DNA of 43,455 nucleotides from Candidatus Gastranaerophilales bacterium (lineage in GTDB: Bacteria; Cyanobacteriota; Vampirovibrionia; Gastranaerophilales; Gastranaerophilaceae), in NCBI GenBank assembly GCA_944325535.1, contig CALVAL010000009.1, positions 1 to 43,455 on the forward strand. Reading direction: 5' to 3'. How positions within the stretch are numbered: the stretch's first letter is position 1; every line of letters begins with the position of its first letter. The notes beneath the pieces are model-generated. The model worked only from the letters and a program-made list of their open reading frames with translations, did not search any database and was not told the origin of the DNA. The translations under genes were made by a program, and so were the position numbers. Shown here piece by piece: positions 35,625 to 43,449 of this stretch.

Positions 35625-35629
35625 TCTTT

Positions 35630-36457
35630 ATGAAATTAAGTATTATAACTTTAACTCATAATAAATTAAGCTATACCAAAAAGTTTGTAGAGAGTCTTTT
35701 TCGTTATACAGATGATTTTGAGTTGATAATTGTAGATAATGCTTCAACAGATGGTACAAGAGAATTTATCTCGAAAATACCTAATGTTAAGCTTATTTTG
35801 AATGAGGATAATTTAGGGTATTCTAAAGGGAATAATCAAGGTTTATCTATAGCAGAAGGTGAGTATATAGCTTTTTTTAATAATGATATTTTGCTTTATC
35901 CTAATTGGTTTGAAAATGTAGAAAAAGTTTTTCAACAAGAAAATGTAGGATTTATTTCTCCAAGACATATAAATCCTCATTATGATAATACTAATGAAAG
36001 ACATTATATTAAATTTTTTAGAAAAAATTTTAGTTATAAGAAAGATTATGAAAAAAATTTTGATGAATGTGTTTTTTCTTGTGTAGTAACAAAAAGAAGT
36101 GTAATTGATAATATTGGGGATTTTGATGAAAATTTTACACCTGCATTTTTTGATGATATTTATTTAAAATATCGTGCTATAGAAGCCGGATATGGTGTAT
36201 ACGTGGCAAATAATGTATGTTTTTTCCATTTTGGATCGATAACATCAGCTAATAATGATTACAATTTGAAAAAAAATAGAGAATATTATTTTTCGAAGTA
36301 TCCTTTTGCTGAATATCTGACTGCTTCAGCAGAAGAACGTGATATTTATAAGTTTATAGCTTATGATATGAAAAAGTTTCCGCTGAATTATATTTATACA
36401 GTTATTTTGATTTGGAAAAAAATAAAAAGACGAATTAAAAGATTAACTAAAGGTTAG
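35630..36457 (+). CDS. GT2 family glycosyltransferase (rhamnosyltransferase-like)
   Basis: 275 residues. Motifs are L-S-I-I-T-L-T-H-N near 3-11, I-V-D-N-A-S-T-D-G-T near 35-44, N-L-G-Y-S-K-G-N-N-Q-G near 62-72 and F-F-N-N-D-I near 83-88. This N-N-D variant is typical of WbbL-like rhamnosyltransferases, though the sugar is not certain. The C-terminus is basic. The gene appears leaderless: no ribosome binding site, and a -10 ending 6 nt before the ATG. The GT4 gene follows after 4 nt, forming a pair. Confidence 0.88.
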   Translation: MKLSIITLTHNKLSYTKKFVESLFRYTDDFELIIVDNASTDGTREFISKIPNVKLILNEDNLGYSKGNNQGLSIAEGEYIAFFNNDILLYPNWFENVEKVFQQENVGFISPRHINPHYDNTNERHYIKFFRKNFSYKKDYEKNFDECVFSCVVTKRSVIDNIGDFDENFTPAFFDDIYLKYRAIEAGYGVYVANNVCFFHFGSITSANNDYNLKKNREYYFSKYPFAEYLTASAEERDIYKFIAYDMKKFPLNYIYTVILIWKKIKRRIKRLTKG

Positions 36458-36461
36458 ATGT

Positions 36462-37682
36462 ATGAAAATATTATTTGATGCTACAGAGTTGTCTTATTTT
36501 TTAGAAAAATCAGGTCATCGAGCGGGTGTGTTTTTTGTTGCTTTGAATTTTTTTAGGGAGTTGAAAAAAAATAGTGATATTGATCTAACTTTTTTTTGTA
36601 ATTTTAAGCGCTATTTTTATTTAAAAGAAGTTCTTGCTAAAGTTGATGAGTTTAAAGAAATAGACTTATTACCTGAAAAATCTTTAACAAATTTATTTTT
36701 AGCTAAAATTAACTATATAGTTAAGAATGCTCCTTTAAAAATTAAGTATGCAGTATTGAGCTTTTTAAGATATTACGAAAATATATTCTATCTGCCAAAT
36801 AAAAAGAATCTTTTGCAACTAAAGCCTTTTCAGATATATTTAAGTCCTTTTTCTCCTCCTTCAGAGGAAATTTTATGTTCTTCTCATATAAAAAGATTTA
36901 TGATGCTCCATGATGTAATTCCTATTATTGAAGCTGGTGGAATACCTGATAATAAGAGACTTTGGTGCTATAGACTATATAATACGATTAATGAAAATGA
37001 TTTTTATTTAACAAACTCTGAAAATACAAAAAAAGATATTTTAAAATATTTTCCGTTTATAAAAGATGAAAATATAAGAAATGTTTATTTAGGTGCAGAT
37101 GATAATTTTTTTCCACAAAAGAGTGATGTGGATTATAAATATGTCTTTTCTCTTTGTACATTAGGTAAAAGAAAAAATTTAATTTTTGCGATAAGAAATT
37201 TTTTAGAGTTTATAAATCAATATAAAATAAATGATTTATATATGGTATTGGGTGGTGGAATTTGGAAGAAGTTTGAGAAAGAACTAATAAATTCTATAAG
37301 TAATTTTGATAAATCAAAAATAATTTTTAAAGGCTATGTTAATGATAATGATTTACCAAAACTTTATTCAAATGCTTTGATGTTCATTTATCCGTCCTTA
37401 TATGAGGGCTTTGGACTTCCTGTTTTAGAGGCGATGAAATGTGGCTGTCCAGTTATAACATCTAATACGTCTTCTTTACCAGAGGTAATTGGTGATGCAG
37501 GAATTAAAATTGATCCAACTAATGATGAGGATATGATTGGAGCATATAAAAAGATGTATTTTGATACATTTTATAGAGAATTATCTAGCCAAAGAGGGCT
37601 TATTAGATCTAAAAAGTTTTCTTGGGCTCTTTCTGTATCAAAGACTATTGAGTATATTTCTGAAAAAACGTCGGAAATTTGA
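36462..37682 (+). CDS. GT4 family glycosyltransferase
   Basis: 406 residues, GT-B fold. The C-terminal donor-binding domain has Y-P-S-L-Y-E-G-F-G-L-P-V-L-E-A-M, followed by G-C-P-V-I-T-S-N-T-S-S-L-P-E-V, a classic GT4 E-x7-E type signature. The N-terminal half is divergent from common GT4 proteins, as expected for the acceptor domain. It likely acts with the GT2 enzyme 4 nt upstream in glycan assembly. Its last 45 bases are antisense to the end of the convergent RgpF gene. Confidence 0.9.
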   Translation: MKILFDATELSYFLEKSGHRAGVFFVALNFFRELKKNSDIDLTFFCNFKRYFYLKEVLAKVDEFKEIDLLPEKSLTNLFLAKINYIVKNAPLKIKYAVLSFLRYYENIFYLPNKKNLLQLKPFQIYLSPFSPPSEEILCSSHIKRFMMLHDVIPIIEAGGIPDNKRLWCYRLYNTINENDFYLTNSENTKKDILKYFPFIKDENIRNVYLGADDNFFPQKSDVDYKYVFSLCTLGKRKNLIFAIRNFLEFINQYKINDLYMVLGGGIWKKFEKELINSISNFDKSKIIFKGYVNDNDLPKLYSNALMFIYPSLYEGFGLPVLEAMKCGCPVITSNTSSLPEVIGDAGIKIDPTNDEDMIGAYKKMYFDTFYRELSSQRGLIRSKKFSWALSVSKTIEYISEKTSEI

Positions 37683-38576
37683 AAGTATTTTGCGATCTAA
37701 AAATTTTGAGATCAGGAAAACTTCAAATGGAAGATATCTATGTATAAAATAAATAAACCTATCGTGATATTCAAGTTCAAAAATTGTTTTGGGATAATGC
37801 TCAGAATACCTTCGGAGTTGTTTATTTATTATTTCTATTGGATATGATTTAGGGACTATATCTTGCCAATTTTGTTTACCCCAAAATAGTAGGCCTTTTC
37901 TTACAATACTTGTTTTTAATAGTGGGAATTTATATTTTTGGGTTAATGATTCCCATTTAGATAATGTACAATTTTCAGTATGTTTAAATTTATTAATGAA
38001 TACACTGTATTTAAAACCTTTTTTTTGTAGACTTTTAGTGAGCATGATTTCATATTTTATTACAATATCCTCTTTGTTTTCTTCTCGTTGTATTGTCTCT
38101 AAGAATTGCTCAAAGTCATTAAAAGTTTGTTTCTTTAACAATATAAAATAAGACTGAATATGTGGAGAATAGCAATAATCATATCCATTTTTTATTTTTT
38201 TTATACCGAAACTGTTTTGAGTTAAACCCCAAAAATCGACTCTTTTTTTATCCATTTTATTAAAAATTGTTTTAAAAGAATAAAATGGTCCATAACAAGA
38301 ATCATTAACAAGTAATAATTCATCATATGTTATGTGTTTTGTTTTTGCAAAGAAATAACCTCTTTTATAAGAGCCGAAATCATATTCACCATGCTTTTGG
38401 GCAATACAATATTTTGTAATATCTTTTAACTTATCTAATTCTTCATTTTTTAAGTTGCAGTCTGATACGAAGATAATTGTCTCACAAATTTCTTGAAGAG
38501 ATTTTAGATAATAAATAACATAATCGTCTATAATGTTATCTTTATCCCAGTGTGCAAATATGCAAAGTCTTTTCAT
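37638..38576 (-). CDS. RgpF-family rhamnan synthesis protein F-like
   Basis: 312 residues. The segment Y-D-F-G-S-Y-K-R-G near 65-73, followed by L-L-L-V-N-D-S-C-Y-G-P-F near 87-98 and later F-W-G-L-T, is characteristic of the RgpF family. RgpF proteins take part in rhamnose-glucose polysaccharide synthesis in streptococci and in related surface glycans. The C-terminus is basic and aromatic. The ATG lacks a Shine-Dalgarno site; a TGC-TAAAAT extended -10 ends 6 nt upstream. The 3' end overlaps the GT4 gene by 45 nt. Confidence 0.85.
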   Translation of the reverse strand: MKRLCIFAHWDKDNIIDDYVIYYLKSLQEICETIIFVSDCNLKNEELDKLKDITKYCIAQKHGEYDFGSYKRGYFFAKTKHITYDELLLVNDSCYGPFYSFKTIFNKMDKKRVDFWGLTQNSFGIKKIKNGYDYCYSPHIQSYFILLKKQTFNDFEQFLETIQREENKEDIVIKYEIMLTKSLQKKGFKYSVFINKFKHTENCTLSKWESLTQKYKFPLLKTSIVRKGLLFWGKQNWQDIVPKSYPIEIINKQLRRYSEHYPKTIFELEYHDRFIYFIHRYLPFEVFLISKFLDRKILSNFRRFFRNILNSL

Positions 38577-38582
38577 AGGTTT

Positions 38583-38591
38583 ATTTTAGCA
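38583..38591 (-). promoter_or_regulatory. Extended -10 promoter of the RgpF-like gene (leaderless)
   Basis: On the minus strand TGC followed by TAAAAT (38588-38583) ends exactly 6 nt before the ATG at 38576. No -35 match was found. Confidence 0.5.
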
Positions 38592-38661
38592 TAAAATCCT
38601 TTAGTAGTATGATATATAAAACTCCGTATTTTAATATAATAAAATATGAAATGGAGTTTAT

Positions 38662-38853
38662 ATGATAATAAGAATTTTATTACTTTTTTTATCTTTATTA
38701 GTATTGATAAATTTATGTATAGTTACTGCATGTTATATATTGGGAGAAAATCTCTATCAAAAATATGGAAAACAAATGTTGATTTTTTTTGGGAGTTTTG
38801 TCTTTTTTGTCGCAGTTCTATATACAACATTAGCTCTAGTAGCATTGAGATAA
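38662..38853 (+). CDS. Small two-helix membrane protein
   Basis: 63 residues with two hydrophobic helices (about 3-27 and 40-61) joined by a short polar turn containing G-E-N-L-Y-Q-K-Y-G-K. A GGAG site 5 nt before the ATG supports translation. It lies 20 nt upstream of the SPFH gene and is probably co-transcribed with it, so it could be a partner in the same membrane complex. A TATAAT at 38635-38640 may be the -10. I recognise no family; the small size keeps confidence moderate. Confidence 0.6.
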   Translation: MIIRILLLFLSLLVLINLCIVTACYILGENLYQKYGKQMLIFFGSFVFFVAVLYTTLALVALR

Positions 38854-38873
38854 CATAAGAAGAAAGGAATGTG

Positions 38874-39665
38874 ATGGACAAAAAATTTTTAGGAATGCCG
38901 GTGTTGGTGTTATGTTTATTAGTATGTTTCATTGTAATGTGTAATCCTTTTGTGATGGTAGGTCCAGGAGAAAGAGGTATAAAAATCACCTTAGGTCAGG
39001 TTCAGGCAGAAAGTTATGGAGAAGGTCTACATTTAATATTTCCATTTATTCAAAAATTCAGAACAATGAACGTAAAGACTCAAAAAAATACATATACTAC
39101 CGCTGTTTATACCAAGGATATTCAACAAGCAAGAATTACTTATGTAATAAATTTTAATGTTCAGCCTGATAAAGTAAATAAATTATTTCAAGAGGTTGGT
39201 ATAGATTATGCTACTACTATTCTTACTCCAGTAGTCGAAGGTACGATAAAAGATATTATTGGAAAATGGAATGCCCAAGATTTGATTGCTAATAGAGAAA
39301 AAGCAACTGGTGATATATTATTCAAATTGCAGCAGCAATTAAAAGATAATTACATTAATGTAACTGATTTTCAAATGACAGAAATAAATTATTCAGATGT
39401 TTTTGAAAGAGCTATTGAAAGTAAAGTAACAGCAGAGCAAGAAGCTTTAAAAGCTAAAAATAAAACTGTTCAAGTTCAAGAAGAAGCAAAACAAAAAGTA
39501 ATTGCTGCAGAGGCAGAGGCTAAATCAATGGCAATAAGAGCTAAAGCATTAAGCCAAAATAAGTCTTTAGTTCAGTACGAAGCAGTACAAAAATGGGATG
39601 GGAAAATGCCTCAATATATGTTAGGGAATTCAGTTCCTTTTATAAATGTTAGTCCGTCAAAATAA
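38874..39665 (+). CDS. SPFH/prohibitin-family membrane protein (HflC-like)
   Basis: 263 residues from the ATG at 38874; a GTG three bases earlier is too close to the AAGGA site. One N-terminal membrane helix (about 8-26) is followed by V-G-P-G-E-R-G-I and an SPFH domain, then a long Glu/Ala/Lys-rich coiled coil near 180-230. SPFH proteins form large ring assemblies at the membrane; HflC with HflK controls FtsH, while prohibitin-like members act as scaffolds. No hflK is beside it, so a prohibitin-like role is more likely. A strong terminator follows. Confidence 0.88.
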   Translation: MDKKFLGMPVLVLCLLVCFIVMCNPFVMVGPGERGIKITLGQVQAESYGEGLHLIFPFIQKFRTMNVKTQKNTYTTAVYTKDIQQARITYVINFNVQPDKVNKLFQEVGIDYATTILTPVVEGTIKDIIGKWNAQDLIANREKATGDILFKLQQQLKDNYINVTDFQMTEINYSDVFERAIESKVTAEQEALKAKNKTVQVQEEAKQKVIAAEAEAKSMAIRAKALSQNKSLVQYEAVQKWDGKMPQYMLGNSVPFINVSPSK

Positions 39666-39674
39666 GTAATAAAG

Positions 39675-39710
39675 AAAAAATCCTCTGAAATTAACTCAGA
39701 GGATTTTTTT
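39675..39710 (+). terminator. Rho-independent terminator after the SPFH gene
   Basis: TCCTCTGA (39681-39688) pairs with TCAGAGGA (39696-39703) over a 7-nt loop, extended by A6 before and T7 after. The A/T flanks may let it also end the convergent gene at 39721. Confidence 0.9.
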
Positions 39711-39720
39711 GTAAAAACTT

Positions 39721-40446
39721 TTATTTAGAACATTGTGAATTGCAGATACTCATTTCATCAATTAATAAAGCATAAACTGTTTCGCCTTTTTTAGCTTTAT
39801 AATGACAACCAGGAGTAACAAGTCCTAAAACTAATCCTACACTGCACCCTATTGGGATACCAATAGCAAGACCAGCTCCTATTTTTGCTGGGTTAGGAAT
39901 GAATGCAAATCCAACACCGGCACCAGCTCCTACAGCTCCCATAGTAAGTGTTGATAGAGTTAGTTTTCCTGCTGTTGTCCAAGGTCCCTCTTTAAGCTTA
40001 CAGTCTTTTGTGAATGGACGTGCTTTAATGTCTATGCAGGTGTTATCAGGTAATACTATTTTTCTAAAAATAAGGCTAACTCTTGCATTTTTATTGAACC
40101 ATTTTGGTTTTTCAACATTTGTAATTTCTGCAACAATTTTGGTTCCACAAGGTAAAAGCATTGTTCCTTCACAAGTATAGAGTGCTTGTGGTACTACAAA
40201 ATTAACATATTCTCCGGCTTTAGCACATTTAGAGAAGAACTTTTCGTCAAAAGCAAATTGCAGTACGTTACCTTTTTCAACAACTTTTCTTAAATTAGTA
40301 ATTGTAACTACATTGCAAGGTGCTTCTTTATGTACATCTAAGTGTTCAATTGCAATTGTTTTTTCGCAACATTGTGCAAATGCCGGAAAAGAATTTAAAT
40401 ACAAAATAGAACAAATTGATAAAAATGAGATTACCTTTTTACACAT
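39721..40446 (-). CDS. Secreted or envelope protein with glycine-rich hydrophobic segment
   Basis: 241 residues. A signal peptide (about 1-24, ending in F-P-A-F-A) precedes a Cys-Cys pair. A beta-rich central domain contains L-P-C-G-T-K-I-V-A-E-I, a pattern seen in several envelope barrel-forming or secretion-related proteins. A Gly/Ala-rich hydrophobic stretch near 160-205 resembles a glycine-zipper membrane segment. There are about a dozen Cys, which suggests disulfides. Function is unknown. AGGAG precedes the ATG. It converges on the SPFH gene, separated by a terminator. Confidence 0.7.
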   Translation of the reverse strand: MCKKVISFLSICSILYLNSFPAFAQCCEKTIAIEHLDVHKEAPCNVVTITNLRKVVEKGNVLQFAFDEKFFSKCAKAGEYVNFVVPQALYTCEGTMLLPCGTKIVAEITNVEKPKWFNKNARVSLIFRKIVLPDNTCIDIKARPFTKDCKLKEGPWTTAGKLTLSTLTMGAVGAGAGVGFAFIPNPAKIGAGLAIGIPIGCSVGLVLGLVTPGCHYKAKKGETVYALLIDEMSICNSQCSK

Positions 40447-40577
40447 ATTAAATACTCCTAAATTTTTTTACATAGTATAACTCAGTTGAATATTTTTCTC
40501 AAGTTATACAATTTGAGAATTTTAATAGCAAATTTTTTTTTTAGCGTATTTTAATAAAATGAAATGGAGATTGAAAT

Positions 40578-41957
40578 ATGAATATTGGCAGTCAAAATAG
40601 TGTATCTAATAGAAATACCAATTTTTATGGATTGAATAGGGTTATTCAAAAAAGAATATATAATAATCCAGAATTTTTAAAAGCGATTCCTGATATTTAT
40701 AAACGAGAAAAAGGAAGTGTAGGTAATTTGCCTAAAGACCTTTTTAATTTATTTAAAACAAATTCAAAGCAAGAGAATGCAAAAAAAATAGCTGATGTAA
40801 AAGAAGCTCTCAATGTACTTAGTGATATTCTTTTGGAAATAGAAGATGAAAAAATAAAAAATGGAAAGAAATTGAATAAAAGCAATTTATTTAATCCTTT
40901 TTTACCATTAATAGCAAAGGTGCATATTCAACCAGAAAGAATTCCGCGAATTATAAGTGATATAAGAAGAAAGTTTACTCCTTCTAAAGATGTTATATCA
41001 GGTATTGCAGAAAAAGGTGAAAAATATTTAGAAGGAAAATTTAAAGAAATAGGTGTTATAAAAGAAAAAGATAAATTGTCTTTAAAATATTTAGATCAAG
41101 GAAAATTTAAAAATACTTTTAAACTAAGATTGTTGAATGAAAAAGGTGAAGATATTATTCATCCAAAAGTTATTTTAAGTTTTAAACCCCAAAATAAGTT
41201 GCTTGAGCAAATAAATTTAGTAGTTAGTATGATGAGTGAATATTTTCAATCATATGCACCTAAAAAGTTTGTAACTATTATAGATAATATTTTAAGTCAT
41301 GCTTCTGTTAAAGTAGTTCCACCTGCAGAAAGAGATAAATATAGAAGCTCATTATTAAATATATATTCAAAAATGAAAACAATAGGCGAAGTTCCGGAAT
41401 TAAATAGTCTATTAACAGCGAAAGCAAAAGATGAGATAAAATATAATGGAATAGGTGCAGAGGCTAATATTACCCAATTTGTTAAAAAGGCAGCTGGACA
41501 TCCTTTGGATAAATCTGATTATATTGATGTTTATTATTTAAATCTTAACAATAATATAGGTATATCAGAATTTTCTGATGCAAGTTTGCCAGAGATTACT
41601 CAGAATATAAATTTACATAAATATGGCTTATTTCATGATGACTTGATGATGAATAGGAATAATTTAATAGCAGGTCGTGTTATCGATTATGGTGGAATAA
41701 AGCCTTTGTATGGATTTAGAACGTTGACGAATAATAAGGCTGCTCGTCGTTATTATCATAAACTATCTCAAATAAAGTATAAAGATGACAAAAAAACTCA
41801 ATTGGAAAGAGTAAAATATTGGAATAAATTGTACAAATTAGCATCTGAACATAAAGTTTCAAATCATGGCGATATTTTAATAAGCTTAGAAAAATCAAAA
41901 CGTTTGATAGCTCCAGAATATTGGTTTATGTTAGCGGATGTTAGAAAATTTTTGTAA
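40578..41957 (+). CDS. Hypothetical protein with protein-kinase-like fold and N-x-x-F-x-G N-terminus
   Basis: 459 residues, no signal peptide. The N-terminus carries N13-T-N-F-Y-G18. From about 165 the order of segments resembles a eukaryotic-like kinase: a G-loop-like G175-K-F-K-N-T-F-K, a beta-3-like V198-I-L-S-F-K203, a catalytic-loop-like F-H353-D-D-L-M-M-N359 and a DFG-like I-D370-Y-G-G. The 1-165 region is helical and basic. A TGGAG-type site precedes the ATG. Kinase activity is inference: the H-D-D-L-M-M-N spacing is one residue off the H-R-D pattern. It stands alone between divergent and convergent neighbours. Confidence 0.65.
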   Translation: MNIGSQNSVSNRNTNFYGLNRVIQKRIYNNPEFLKAIPDIYKREKGSVGNLPKDLFNLFKTNSKQENAKKIADVKEALNVLSDILLEIEDEKIKNGKKLNKSNLFNPFLPLIAKVHIQPERIPRIISDIRRKFTPSKDVISGIAEKGEKYLEGKFKEIGVIKEKDKLSLKYLDQGKFKNTFKLRLLNEKGEDIIHPKVILSFKPQNKLLEQINLVVSMMSEYFQSYAPKKFVTIIDNILSHASVKVVPPAERDKYRSSLLNIYSKMKTIGEVPELNSLLTAKAKDEIKYNGIGAEANITQFVKKAAGHPLDKSDYIDVYYLNLNNNIGISEFSDASLPEITQNINLHKYGLFHDDLMMNRNNLIAGRVIDYGGIKPLYGFRTLTNNKAARRYYHKLSQIKYKDDKKTQLERVKYWNKLYKLASEHKVSNHGDILISLEKSKRLIAPEYWFMLADVRKFL

Positions 41958-41973
41958 ATTGAATTTATATAAA

Positions 41974-42096
41974 TAAAAAAACTGGGGGCGGAAGCTCTTG
42001 CTTTGTCGCGAGTAACTGCATTTCGAGTTGTGCTTCGAGATTTCATCTCTTGCAAAACTCTTCAGCCACAGCTCCTTCTCCGGTTCGAACCCTCTA
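41974..42096 (-). ncRNA. GC-rich island, possible structured RNA or dispersed element
   Basis: By my count about half of the bases are G or C, against roughly 30% around it. On the minus strand GAGAT and ATCTC form a tight hairpin (near 42040-42055), GCGAC-loop-CAAG-type pairing lies near 41998-42014, GGAGCT can pair with AGCTTCC across the element, and the element ends in CCCCCAG plus a T7 run. The motif GGTTCGAACC is present, but no tRNA can be folded. No protein is supported. Strand and identity are inferred. Confidence 0.35.
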
Positions 42097-42145
42097 TAAA
42101 ATGACAGTCTGTTTGATGATTTGGAACAGAGAGTTTGAGTATTTT

Positions 42146-43228
42146 CTAATAAACATTAATTTTTCCACTCTCATCAGGTGTTTGAAAAATTGAATAAAAT
42201 AATTCAATAATAGATATAATAAATGGTATTGAAGTCCAACATAATATTAAATATAAGAATCCTACTCTTATTTTGCCAGCATAAAATTTATGAATACCAA
42301 GTCCACCAAGCAAAAAAATAAGTAGAACATAGAACCATTTTGAAACTTTAGATTTATTCTTTATTTCTTGTAAAAATTTGTGTTCTTTTTTTTCATTAAA
42401 ATTATTAATAATCTTTACGTCAACATAATCAGGAGTGTTTGAAGTTATATCGGTATATATATACTTATAACAAATAAGTATTTCCATAATTATTATAAAT
42501 GTATAAAAAATATTTATAGCAATCGGATAATTTATTACTTCTTTATTCATTTCAATAAAATTTGATATTGAATAATTAAATATTAGAACTGGTATGATAG
42601 TAATCTTTAAAATTTTTGTAGGTATAAATTTTTTCCTTACTATAAATCCATATATACATATTAATATATATATATTAGATATGATAACTAATAAATCTAT
42701 AAATGGATTTATATCAAAAGATCCTTTTATATATAAAAAACAATTTTTTAAAGTAGTTGGTAAAACAAATGAAATAAACCACATTAAAGCATAACTACTA
42801 TAAAAATTATTTTTAATTTTTCTTTCAAAAATATTATATTTTTTTAAATAAGATATCAACGGGATATAGATAGGTATTAAAATTATGCCATATAAAACCA
42901 GCATTATTTCAATAAATCCTAAATAATGTAGAGGTTTTGATAAATGATTGACTTGCATAAAATTTGCAGGATTTAATGCCAAACAAATGTTTGTTATTAT
43001 TGTTAACGTAATTAAAATTATCGTTGATGTTTTAGATAATACCTGTATTTTTCTTGCTAACCCGTATAAAATATTAAACATAAAATATAAAAGTACAAGT
43101 AAAAGAATTCCTTGTAATGCTTCTATGTTGGACGTATTTGTTAAATTTTCATGCTCAACATCAACAGATAGCCAGCCTATATAAAAAAGACCCAGTGAGT
43201 ATAAAGCAAATATTATTTTCCAAAACAT
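42146..43228 (-). CDS. TM2-domain multi-pass membrane protein
   Basis: 360 residues. About seven hydrophobic segments fill residues 1-265. A hydrophilic linker rich in Lys, Glu and Asn follows, and a C-terminal TM2 domain occupies about 300-350: W-F-Y-V-L-L-I-F-L-L-G-G-L-G-I-H-K-F-Y-A then G-K-I-R-V-G-F. The TM2 domain is a two-helix module with a conserved G-x-H-x-F-Y motif, of unclear function in bacteria. The seven-helix N-terminal part is not a family I recognise. A weak GAGAAA lies before the ATG. The GC-rich island lies just downstream of its stop. Confidence 0.75.
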   Translation of the reverse strand: MFWKIIFALYSLGLFYIGWLSVDVEHENLTNTSNIEALQGILLLVLLYFMFNILYGLARKIQVLSKTSTIILITLTIITNICLALNPANFMQVNHLSKPLHYLGFIEIMLVLYGIILIPIYIPLISYLKKYNIFERKIKNNFYSSYALMWFISFVLPTTLKNCFLYIKGSFDINPFIDLLVIISNIYILICIYGFIVRKKFIPTKILKITIIPVLIFNYSISNFIEMNKEVINYPIAINIFYTFIIIMEILICYKYIYTDITSNTPDYVDVKIINNFNEKKEHKFLQEIKNKSKVSKWFYVLLIFLLGGLGIHKFYAGKIRVGFLYLILCWTSIPFIISIIELFYSIFQTPDESGKINVY

Positions 43229-43449
43229 AATAATCTTTTTCTCGTAAACAATTCTTTCTTAAATACACACTCCATTATAATATATAAAATCTATGTATAC
43301 AATAGTACCGTCTGATTTCCAACTCCCCCCCCCTAAAAAAAAATTAAGCAAAGTTCGGGTTCGTTGGTTGGGCGTTATTGAATTGTCCCCCTAAAAACGT
43401 AATCGGTCAGTAGGCAAGTTTTCGAATATAATAAAAAAAAGGAGGAACG
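43229..43449. other. Intergenic region with homopolymer tracts and short repeat
   Basis: A C9 tract (43325-43333) is followed by T and an A9 tract (43335-43343). CCCCCTAAAAA occurs twice, at 43329-43339 and 43387-43397. The stretch 43345-43420 is richer in G and C than its surroundings. A TATAAT at 43427-43432 lies 17 nt before the start codon of the gene at 43450. No coding sequence or RNA family is recognised. Confidence 0.6.

Noticed and set aside
38646-38858. 70-codon frame overlapping the small membrane protein
   Set aside because: Its ATG lies before the GGAG site, whereas the frame starting at 38662 is well spaced and gives a clean two-helix protein.
41864-42055. Open frame on the minus strand across the GC-rich island (63 codons)
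   Set aside because: No ribosome binding site, composition shifts half-way, and it runs antisense into the kinase-like gene; it looks like a by-product of the island.
42060-42096. Possible tRNA because of GGTTCGAACC
   Set aside because: The flanking 5-bp T-stem does not pair on either strand, and no anticodon arm or acceptor stem could be matched around it.
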